From NCBI GenBank assembly GCA_019422005.1, contig JAHZEF010000015.1:23063-29628 (forward strand): a stretch of 6,566 nucleotides of DNA. Direction: 5' to 3'. Of this stretch, positions 1-5,574 are shown piece after piece. The position numbers and the translations under genes are program-made. Within the stretch, counting starts at the first letter, position 1; each line of letters starts with the position of its first letter. The notes below the pieces were generated by a model, which made no database searches, was not told where the DNA came from, and was given only the letters and a program-made list of their open reading frames with translations. Origin of the DNA: Clostridiales bacterium (GTDB lineage Bacteria > Bacillota > Clostridia > Oscillospirales > Oscillospiraceae).

Positions 1-153
1 GAACCATGCAAAGGAAGCCGGATTCCTATCGCACACCCCGATGATTTCCGGTTTGGTAATCTCATCCTGCAAATGGCACCAGCGTAGTGTTGCGCTGGCA
101 AATTCGCGCCCCATCAGGCCGCACCCGATGATGCCAAATTTCATTGTTTTCAT
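1..153 (-). CDS. Gfo/Idh/MocA-family NAD(P)-dependent oxidoreductase, N-terminal fragment (3' end outside window)
   Basis: The first 51 codons are present and the reading frame is still open at base 1. The peptide begins MKTMKFGIIGCGLMG, a beta-strand followed by the dinucleotide-binding motif GxGxxG (Gly10, Gly12, Gly15). A second strand, EIIGVCDRN, follows at residues 36-44. This is the Rossmann start typical of Gfo/Idh/MocA sugar and inositol dehydrogenases, which run to about 330-400 residues. Asp42 at the end of the second strand is where such enzymes usually contact the adenine ribose, which suggests NAD(H) rather than NADP(H); that is inference. The start at base 153 is chosen because GAGGG (bases 159-163) lies 5 bases upstream. 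The second ATG (base 144) would be 14 bases from it. The gene begins 12 bases after the DUF4432 stop, so the two are probably co-transcribed. The likely role is oxidising or reducing the sugar handled by the cluster; the substrate cannot be read from this fragment. Confidence 0.88.
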   Translation of the reverse strand, partial: MKTMKFGIIGCGLMGREFASATLRWCHLQDEITKPEIIGVCDRNPASFAWF

Positions 154-158
154 AGAAT

Positions 159-163
159 CCCTC
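159..163 (-). promoter_or_regulatory. Ribosome binding site of the oxidoreductase gene
   Basis: GAGGG on the minus strand lies 5 bases before ATG 153, inside the 12-base spacer after the DUF4432 stop codon. It decides for ATG 153 over the in-frame ATG at 144. Confidence 0.65.
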
Positions 164-165
164 TT

Positions 166-1242
166 TTATGCTTCAATTTCCCGCTTGATAGACGCCAGGT
201 CCGCAGCGCCATCGAGAATTTCCAGTTCGAGATCAGCCGTGTAGACATCGCCTGGATGCAGGGATTGCAGCGTACCGCACTTTTCTGCCTCAAGTCGGCC
301 GATTGGGTTGGTATTGCCCGGTTCGAGGCCCAATACATATTCGCCCTCAGACAGCATCTTCCATTCCGTCAGGCAGGGCAGCTGGTTTTTGTTAAAGCGA
401 AGCGCCGCACCCAGCCCCAGTTCGTCATTGACCAGGGCAATACAGACGTCACCGCCCGCCGAAGGCCTGAGATCGTGGAAATAACAGCGCTCATCACATA
501 AGTGCACCGGCTCATGGAATCGCATCCAATCACACTTTTCAGCTTCAGCAGCACTGTCTGCACCACAAACAGCGATGGAGTTGGTCAGCAGCCGGCTGCC
601 GGCGTCAAGCAGGGGATAGCCAAAATTAATATGGTAGAGCAACATAAACGGCTCGTCCACATGCCCCTCGTTGTGGATCTCGTCATGGATATGAAGCTTC
701 GGCTCTCCAAGTACGGCGGTGATGGTACGGGCAAGCACCAGATTCTCACCATGGACGGCGCTCTGCCGCATCTTGCCTGAAACCTTCATTTCATAGCCCC
801 GTTCCGTCCAGCTGGCGCTGCAGCAGACATCATAAGCCGGGAGATTGGCCAGCCTGCCATGCAGCCCATGCTGCTGCTGCCCAAAAATACGGCGCTCCAC
901 GGTACACGGGCTGCCGACATTGCTAAAGCCGCAGGTAGTCAGCATGCCAGCACAGAAACTGCGCAGCCATTCCATTCCCTCATGCTCGGCATAAGCCGGG
1001 AACGCCAGGTCAGCCTTGGACATATAGGAGATGGGGACCCCCTGATAACGGGCCCATGCCAAGTCCATGCAGCGGCCGGGCATCACAGTGAAGTCGAAAC
1101 CTGTACCGGTCACAACATCCACCGCCTCCACGCCCTTTGCACGGCCTTCGGCAAAAGTATAACGTTTAAGCCCGCCCAATTGCGAAACGGACCCCATATA
1201 TTTCAGCAATTCGCTCTTGTCTAATCTGGGTTTCCAATTCAA
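166..1242 (-). CDS. DUF4432 family protein (galactose-mutarotase-like fold, aldose 1-epimerase-related)
   Basis: This 358-residue protein spans the usual DUF4432 length. Recognisable blocks, in order, are: SQLGGLKRY (20-28), TGTGFDFTVMPGRCMD (45-60), LLTTCGFSNVG (about 100-110), GLHGRLANLPA (126-136), LLYHINFGYP (201-210), EWKM (293-296) and LGLEPGN (304-310). His128, His204 and Glu307 sit where mutarotase-fold enzymes carry their sugar-binding histidines and catalytic glutamate; that assignment is inferred from fold logic. There is no signal peptide, so it should act in the cytoplasm, probably on the anomeric or nearby carbon of the imported sugar. DUF4432 function is largely uncharacterised. 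The start is TTG at 1242. An in-frame TAA lies two codons upstream, AAGGA (1249-1253) is 6 bases before the TTG, and family-like sequence extends upstream of the first internal Met (residue 16). The gene follows a 113-base gap, the longest in the cluster, and precedes the oxidoreductase by 12 bases. Confidence 0.88.
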   Translation of the reverse strand: MNWKPRLDKSELLKYMGSVSQLGGLKRYTFAEGRAKGVEAVDVVTGTGFDFTVMPGRCMDLAWARYQGVPISYMSKADLAFPAYAEHEGMEWLRSFCAGMLTTCGFSNVGSPCTVERRIFGQQQHGLHGRLANLPAYDVCCSASWTERGYEMKVSGKMRQSAVHGENLVLARTITAVLGEPKLHIHDEIHNEGHVDEPFMLLYHINFGYPLLDAGSRLLTNSIAVCGADSAAEAEKCDWMRFHEPVHLCDERCYFHDLRPSAGGDVCIALVNDELGLGAALRFNKNQLPCLTEWKMLSEGEYVLGLEPGNTNPIGRLEAEKCGTLQSLHPGDVYTADLELEILDGAADLASIKREIEA

Positions 1243-1248
1243 CTGTTA

Positions 1249-1256
1249 TCCTTCCC
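1249..1256 (-). promoter_or_regulatory. Ribosome binding site supporting a TTG start for the DUF4432 gene
   Basis: GGGAAGGA on the minus strand ends 6 bases before the TTG codon at 1242. No ribosome site stands before the next in-frame ATG (residue 16), so this site decides the non-ATG start. Confidence 0.65.
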
Positions 1257-1266
1257 TTCCTCACAT

Positions 1267-1295
1267 ATAAGACGGCTTTTATATTGTGCAGACAA
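1267..1295 (-). promoter_or_regulatory. Weak candidate promoter upstream of the DUF4432 gene
   Basis: On the minus strand, TTGTCT (1290-1295) and TCTTAT (1267-1272) are separated by 17 bases. Each matches the vegetative sigma consensus at 4 of 6 positions. The surrounding stretch is AT-rich (ACAATATAAAAG between the boxes). A start site here would leave a very short leader before the ribosome site. Matches this weak occur by chance, so this is only a candidate for an internal promoter serving the last two genes. Confidence 0.18.
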
Positions 1296-1317
1296 ATCAG
1301 GTACATCCGGAAATCAA

Positions 1318-1347
1318 ACGGCAGCTGCGGCGTGCCGTAATCCGCAG
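1318..1347 (-). promoter_or_regulatory. Two interleaved, mutually exclusive hairpins in the 113-base intercistronic gap
   Basis: Reading the minus strand just after the UroD-like stop codon, CTGCGG (1342-1347) can pair with CCGCAG (1325-1330). ACGGCA (1333-1338), in the loop of that hairpin, can pair with TGCCGT (1318-1323) downstream. Each stem is a perfect 6 bp. The two arms interleave, so only one hairpin can form easily; a full pseudoknot would need a one-base linker to span a 6-bp stem. The second hairpin is followed by TTGATTT, a poor U-tract. It could be a weak terminator, an attenuator-like switch or an mRNA end-stabilising element. Short perfect stems in GC-rich DNA can also be chance. 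Confidence 0.3.
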
Positions 1348-1355
1348 GAAATCGT

Positions 1356-2531
1356 TTATAGCTGAATTGGATACGAACCATACTTTTGGGCTGTTTCCAG
1401 CATACGCATAAAGTTTTTCAGCGGAACATGGCTGTGAATGGTATTACTGGACGATAAAATGTGCCCTCCACCTGGCGACAGATCCCGAATCACACGTTTT
1501 GTGTCTGCTATTACATCGTCTTCCGTTCCGAGGTGTAATACCTTTCCACAGTCCACATTCCCCATCAGCAATATTTTGTCACCGTATTTCTCTTTCACGT
1601 ACTTTGCATCCATGCCGGCGCTGGGATCAATGGATTGATAGCCGTCAAATCCGGACTGCAATAAAAATTCATCAGCAAACAGCATGATATTTCCATCTGT
1701 GTGACGTAAATATTTCATGTTATACTGATGGCATTTTTGACTTAATATTCTAAACCTCGCGGCATACAGATCCATATACATTTTCGGTGAAAACATGGGG
1801 CCTGTATTTCCGGCCAAATCCTCGCCGTCAAAAATGGCGTCGACTCCCATCCCTGCATATTTCTCAATAAATTTCAAACCTTTTTTTACACGGTAATCTA
1901 AATATCGCTCACACAATTCCGGAGCAAAAGCCATCGCTTCAAGAAACGTGCCGCCAAGCGCTCCCATACTCATAGGCGGAAAATCTATCTCAACAACAGC
2001 CATGATAAACTTATCTTTGCAATGCTGCGTAATGTACTCAGCCTGACTCCAATTGTATTCATCCAAATTGATGGGGTCTGCCTCCAGCAGCTCAATATAG
2101 CGCTCAAATTCTTCCAGCCCTGCATCATGAAAATTGGAATCAGCCACATGGAATAAGTCTGTGTTGCGGTCATACGTCTCAACGCGCCAGAGCCCAGACT
2201 CTCTGTCTTCATACTTCCAGGCCGTTTCCCCGAGCGCAGTAGGGATAATCGGATTCAATTTGGGCGGTCTTTCAATGAGAATGGTATCCAGGCCCAACTT
2301 GGAATAAAGCTCTACCAGGTCAATGGCTTCCTGAAGGTAGAATTCATCCCCTCGTCCCTGCATTAGCATATTGCTTTGCACTTCACAGCGAATACGGCCA
2401 CTCCATCCTGTGTATGCGGTGCGTCCAAGGATCTGCGACGCAACAGGAGAATTAATGTATAGTTCCGAAACCGGAACTCTATCTGGCTCATGGTGTGAAA
2501 ATGCAATTCTTACCCGTTCTTTGCTATTCAT
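1356..2531 (-). CDS. Uroporphyrinogen decarboxylase-like protein (UroD/MtaA superfamily, not haem-pathway UroD)
   Basis: The protein has 391 residues. Its N-terminus, NSKERVRIAFSHHEPDRVPV, matches the start of UroD/MtaA-type TIM-barrel proteins. Further family blocks are DAIFDGEDLAGNTGPMFSP (231-249), KYLRHTDGN (273-281), GFDGYQSIDPSAGMD (294-308), LLMGNVDCGKVLHLGTEDDV (321-340) and GGGHILSSSNTIHSHVP (354-370). The RQAGR-type substrate motif of true UroD is missing. The metal-ligand HxC of MtaA-type methyltransferases reads His277-Thr-Asp279. His357 or His366 falls near where the distal Cys would be. Members of this superfamily include haem-pathway decarboxylases, corrinoid-dependent methyltransferases and many uncharacterised proteins; this one is probably of the last two kinds. 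The start at 2531 is chosen over an upstream in-frame ATG (2573) because AAGGAGG lies 6 bases before it and the family N-terminus begins there. The gene follows the epimerase-like gene by 25 bases. Sampled lines are AT-richer than in the neighbouring genes. Confidence 0.85.
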   Translation of the reverse strand: MNSKERVRIAFSHHEPDRVPVSELYINSPVASQILGRTAYTGWSGRIRCEVQSNMLMQGRGDEFYLQEAIDLVELYSKLGLDTILIERPPKLNPIIPTALGETAWKYEDRESGLWRVETYDRNTDLFHVADSNFHDAGLEEFERYIELLEADPINLDEYNWSQAEYITQHCKDKFIMAVVEIDFPPMSMGALGGTFLEAMAFAPELCERYLDYRVKKGLKFIEKYAGMGVDAIFDGEDLAGNTGPMFSPKMYMDLYAARFRILSQKCHQYNMKYLRHTDGNIMLFADEFLLQSGFDGYQSIDPSAGMDAKYVKEKYGDKILLMGNVDCGKVLHLGTEDDVIADTKRVIRDLSPGGGHILSSSNTIHSHVPLKNFMRMLETAQKYGSYPIQL

Positions 2532-2537
2532 GTGTTT

Positions 2538-2544
2538 CCTCCTT
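2538..2544 (-). promoter_or_regulatory. Strong ribosome binding site of the UroD-like gene
   Basis: AAGGAGG on the minus strand stands 6 bases before ATG 2531, the best ribosome site in the window. It fixes the start 14 codons inside the longest open frame, which would otherwise overlap the end of the epimerase-like gene. Confidence 0.88.
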
Positions 2545-2556
2545 GTCAAGCTGTCG

Positions 2557-3573
2557 CTATCTTTGGTATTCAACCATCGAAAAATCCAGGTGCCATTCCT
2601 TCGTACCGTAAGCCGGAAGCGCTGTCAATGCGCCATATTTTTGTGCAGTGAAGGGGTCATCCATTGGAGCGGTACAAGGTTCAATCGCAACATTATACTT
2701 CTTTTGAAATGCGCCGTAATTCGCCCATACTGCAAAATACGGGAGAGACATTGGGTCAAATGCAATTTCCAGAGCAGTTTGCTCGTTATACCAGTAGCGG
2801 CACCAGCCCTGCGGGATCCTATCCTTAAAATAAATCTTGAATCCTTTGGCAATACCTCGGGGATAAGAGCGGTCCAATTCCACTCCATTCTGTTTGCTCC
2901 ACGTTACGGGATCACCATACTTCCCCAGCTCTTGAAAATCAGAAAATATGGTCAGGCACTCGGAACCGTCAGCAAACGGCAGCTCCAGCCTCGCGTTTTC
3001 ACGGGCAGCAAGCATACAATGGGCAGCATAAATGCACTTAAATTCCCATTCGCAGAGATTCCGGACTTTATAATGAATGCGGAAGCCATTGCCGTGCTGG
3101 CGTATCCACTTATCGAGGCGGTATGCAAAGCGTGGCGAATACGTCCAGAAATGCAGCGTGCTATCCGTTATTTCCATCTCCCACGTAAGTGCCCATACCT
3201 CCCCATGATCCGGCAGGCCAACGCCTTTCCACGGCGCTGCATCATAGCGGCACTCATCGATGGTCGGAAACATGTCATCAAATCCACTGCATTCCGCAGA
3301 AGTATAGCACATGTCATATGCAGGCTTCCGGTAGTTCTCTCCAGGCGTCTGATCCAAAAGTTCTGTCTTGTTTATACAATCGTAGAGCGACAACAGCTTG
3401 GCGCCAGACTTCTGTGAAAATGTCGCGGACAAACGGCGGCCTCTGCACCTGATTGCAGCAATATCCTTGTACTGTACTCGTTCAATTTTCAACTGAAAAT
3501 CACCGGCCTTTCTTCCGCAACCATATGCGCAATGCTGCAAAGTCAAAATTACGTCGCCTGAATACCGTATCAT
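2557..3573 (-). CDS. Aldose 1-epimerase-like protein (galactose mutarotase fold)
   Basis: The open frame has 338 residues. Visible blocks are AECSGFDDMFPTID (93-106), LPDHGEVW (120-127), YAAHCMLAA (182-190) and VAIEPCTAPMDDP (295-307). The GFDDMFPT...DHGEVW pattern, an AAH histidine (His185) and a late glutamate followed by PC (Glu298) are typical of LacX/YeaD-like mutarotase-fold proteins. His123, His185 and Glu298 are the probable sugar-binding or catalytic residues; this is inferred. No signal peptide is visible, so it is cytoplasmic. It should catalyse anomer interconversion or bind the imported sugar. ATG 3573 overlaps the stop of the preceding permease as ATGA, which suggests translational coupling, but no Shine-Dalgarno is evident there. 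The first 27 residues do not resemble the family. A TTG at 3492 (residue 28), with GGAAGAAAGG 14 bases upstream, would give a more family-like 311-residue protein. It is distinct in sequence from the DUF4432 protein downstream. Confidence 0.82.
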   Translation of the reverse strand: MIRYSGDVILTLQHCAYGCGRKAGDFQLKIERVQYKDIAAIRCRGRRLSATFSQKSGAKLLSLYDCINKTELLDQTPGENYRKPAYDMCYTSAECSGFDDMFPTIDECRYDAAPWKGVGLPDHGEVWALTWEMEITDSTLHFWTYSPRFAYRLDKWIRQHGNGFRIHYKVRNLCEWEFKCIYAAHCMLAARENARLELPFADGSECLTIFSDFQELGKYGDPVTWSKQNGVELDRSYPRGIAKGFKIYFKDRIPQGWCRYWYNEQTALEIAFDPMSLPYFAVWANYGAFQKKYNVAIEPCTAPMDDPFTAQKYGALTALPAYGTKEWHLDFSMVEYQR

Positions 3574-4547
3574 TCATGAATCTTGCGGCGCTGTCTTGCC
3601 AGATCAATCATGACCGCGCCGGCAAGAATACAGCCTGTAAATACGTCAGACCAATGGTTTGAAAGAGAAATCATGTTAATGATGTTGCTGATGACGTAAA
3701 CCGTAAAAACGCCGATCGCTACACCCGTCGCACTGCCAGCACCGCCGGAAAGACTTACACCGCCGACGACACAGCCTGCAACCGCCTTAAATTCCCAGTT
3801 ATTCCCTGTAGACGGCGCCGCAGAGCCAATATCCATGGCGGCCAGCAAGCCGCCGACAGCAGCCAGTACACTGGAAATCATATAGGCCGCAATCCCTATC
3901 TGATGAACCTTCACGCCCTGCAATTCCGCGACCTGCGCATTGCTGCCGACAGCGTAAAGTTGCCGGCCAAATACAGTTTTTCTCTGGATAAAGGCAGCTG
4001 CCAGAAATAAGGCCACCGCAAACCAAAAGAACCAGGAAATACCCAGCGGCGTCTGCTCGGCAAAGAGCTTCAACTCATCGGGAAGGCCGCTGACTGTACC
4101 GTCGTTGACGAGATAACGCAAACCGCCGCAGATGTACATGGTGCCCATGGTCGCAATAAAGCTTGCCATCCGCAACCGCACTACTAAAAAGCCGTTGATG
4201 AACCCAAGGATGGCTCCCACGACCAAACACAGCAGAATTGAGGGGATCAGCCCGAGTCCTCCCGTCAGGAACATACCAAACAGCATGCCGGTCAAACCGG
4301 CAAACCGGCCGTTGGAAATATCGACATTGCCGGTAATGAGCGGAAAGCTTGCACCCAGCGTAACAATGGCGATAAACGGGATCGATTTGAGAATGGAGGT
4401 AAAGTTTTTTGCTGTCAGAAAATTTCTGTTGATGATGCCCGTGACCAGCATAATGACGATCAGAGGGAGCAGAATGCCCATTTCCGGACGCGTCATCAGC
4501 TGTCCAAGCTTCTTACGGAACGATTTGCCGCTCTGCACGTGTCTCAT
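3570..4547 (-). CDS. Sugar ABC transporter permease, RbsC-like (second permease of the pair)
   Basis: This 325-residue inner-membrane protein belongs to the BPD_transp_2 family of CUT2 sugar transporters (RbsC is 321 residues). A basic cytoplasmic N-terminus (SGKSFRKK) precedes about eight to ten hydrophobic segments, roughly at 24-39, 45-72, 83-123, 170-187, 218-238, 255-290 and 300-316. Family motifs are GNVDISNG (73-80, usual form GGIDLSVG), MASFIATMGTMYICGGL (127-143), the ATPase-contacting loop GRQLYAVGSNAQVAELQG (194-211) and FKAVAGCVVGGVSLSGGAGS (253-272). It forms the transmembrane path together with the permease encoded just upstream, energised by the ATPase. GAGGAGG (4556-4562) overlaps the upstream stop codon and lies 8 bases before the ATG. 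Its own stop overlaps the ATG of the epimerase-like gene. The substrate cannot be read from the sequence; a five- or six-carbon sugar or derivative is likely for the family. Confidence 0.93.
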   Translation of the reverse strand: MRHVQSGKSFRKKLGQLMTRPEMGILLPLIVIMLVTGIINRNFLTAKNFTSILKSIPFIAIVTLGASFPLITGNVDISNGRFAGLTGMLFGMFLTGGLGLIPSILLCLVVGAILGFINGFLVVRLRMASFIATMGTMYICGGLRYLVNDGTVSGLPDELKLFAEQTPLGISWFFWFAVALFLAAAFIQRKTVFGRQLYAVGSNAQVAELQGVKVHQIGIAAYMISSVLAAVGGLLAAMDIGSAAPSTGNNWEFKAVAGCVVGGVSLSGGAGSATGVAIGVFTVYVISNIINMISLSNHWSDVFTGCILAGAVMIDLARQRRKIHE

Positions 4548-4555
4548 TCCATTTG

Positions 4556-4562
4556 CCTCCTC
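4556..4562 (-). promoter_or_regulatory. Ribosome binding site overlapping the upstream stop codon (second permease)
   Basis: GAGGAGG on the minus strand shares bases with the TGA that ends the first permease and stands 8 bases before ATG 4547. This arrangement favours re-initiation by ribosomes finishing the first permease, which would help keep the two subunits in balance. Confidence 0.75.
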
Positions 4563-5553
4563 ACTTGCCTGTTCTCTTCCGCATATTGCGCTTTATTAAA
4601 TCAAATGACACCGCAAACAGCAGAATTATGCCAGTCACGACCAACTGTACGTTATTATCCAATTTCAGGGACTGCAAGCAGTTTTTCAGCGTCTGGAACA
4701 TAAGGACGCCAAAAGCGACTCCCAGGATGCCGCCCTTGCCCCCACTAACGCTGATTCCGCCGATCGCGCAGCAGATGATGGCCGGGAATTCGTTGCCCAC
4801 GCCGGTCGTCGGGGATCCTGCCTGGGAGTTGACCGTCTGCAGGACGCCGCATACGCCGGCCATCACACCGGCAAAAATCATACAGCACCATTTGACCGCT
4901 TTGACGTTGATCCCCGCAATCCGGCTCGCTTCGCAGCTGATACCGACGGCAAGAACCTTGCGTCCCCCGACCGTAAAGTAGCAGATAATGGCCGCGATGA
5001 CATAGATGGCAAACACAATCCAGAACATCCAGGTCAGGCCCAGCGGCCGGGCTGCCGCAAAATCGGCGTAGCCTGACGCCAACGTACCGATGGCTTTTCC
5101 TCTGGAGATGACCGTCGCAAATCCAATGCAGCCGTATTGTGTTGCCAGTGTGGTAATCCAGGAAGATAACCCATACTGCAGTGACAGGAACCCATTCAGT
5201 GCACCAATCAACGCCCCCGCCAACAGGCCTGCCAGCACTGCAAATAGAGGATTCCAGCCAAACTCCACGGCACAATAGGCGAAAATTACCGAAGTCAGCG
5301 TAGAATTCGTGCCGATAGACAGATCAATTTCTCCGGTCATCAGCACAAATGCCTGGCCGATGGCCAGTGCGCCTACAAACGCACAGTACCGCAGGATAAT
5401 TTGTATATTTTTCAGCGCAAAGAACGCCGGGTTCCGAATACCGGTGTAGATACACAAGACCACCAGTGGGACGATGATACTGACCTCAGGCGACAGTAAG
5501 ACACTGCGTACGCGCTGCCTGAACCTGGGTGATAGCGTATTATTTTTATTCAT
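4561..5553 (-). CDS. Sugar ABC transporter permease, RbsC-like (first permease of the pair)
   Basis: This 330-residue BPD_transp_2 family permease of a CUT2 transporter has a basic N-terminal tail (PRFRQRVRS, residues 9-17), several membrane segments and a basic C-terminal tail (KRNMRKRTGK). Motifs are GEIDLSIG (74-81), close to the family GGIDLSVG; the cytoplasmic loop GRKVLAVGISCEASRIAG (197-214); and EFPAIICCAIGGISVSGGKG (255-274). The middle block, SWITTLATQYGCIGFATV (131-148), is more divergent than the usual TLGT form. It differs clearly from the second permease, so the channel is probably a heterodimer, as in LsrC/LsrD, RhaP/RhaQ and YtfT/YjfF, rather than an RbsC homodimer. GAGGGG (5561-5566) is 7 bases before ATG 5553, and the gene starts 21 bases after the ATPase stop. 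Confidence 0.93.
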   Translation of the reverse strand: MNKNNTLSPRFRQRVRSVLLSPEVSIIVPLVVLCIYTGIRNPAFFALKNIQIILRYCAFVGALAIGQAFVLMTGEIDLSIGTNSTLTSVIFAYCAVEFGWNPLFAVLAGLLAGALIGALNGFLSLQYGLSSWITTLATQYGCIGFATVISRGKAIGTLASGYADFAAARPLGLTWMFWIVFAIYVIAAIICYFTVGGRKVLAVGISCEASRIAGINVKAVKWCCMIFAGVMAGVCGVLQTVNSQAGSPTTGVGNEFPAIICCAIGGISVSGGKGGILGVAFGVLMFQTLKNCLQSLKLDNNVQLVVTGIILLFAVSFDLIKRNMRKRTGK

Positions 5554-5574
5554 GGCTGTTCCCCTCTTCGCGCG

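Noticed and set aside
1166..1381. 71-codon minus-strand frame spanning the 113-base gap
   Set aside because: It overlaps the end of the UroD-like gene and the start of the DUF4432 gene in another frame, with no ribosome site or recognisable sequence.
2532..2573. Extended start of the UroD-like gene at ATG 2573
   Set aside because: It would add MNTKDSDSLTRRKH, which is not family-like, and overlap the preceding gene by 17 bases. The AAGGAGG site is placed correctly for ATG 2531 only.
2371..3417. 348-codon open frame on the plus strand
   Set aside because: It lies antisense across the UroD-like and epimerase-like genes, both of which show clear family motifs. Its translation has no recognisable domain and is rich in Arg, Cys and Ile in the way of shadow frames, and no ribosome site precedes it.
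4132..4981. Plus-strand frames of 155 and 142 codons opposite the two permeases
   Set aside because: These are antisense shadows of well-supported permease genes. They are Pro/Thr/Ile-rich with no domain, as expected from reverse complements of membrane-protein coding sequence.
4745..5275. 176-codon open frame on the minus strand inside the first permease
   Set aside because: It is an alternate frame of the permease gene. The translation is Cys/Arg/Gly-rich with no membrane segments or motifs, while the permease frame carries the family motifs.
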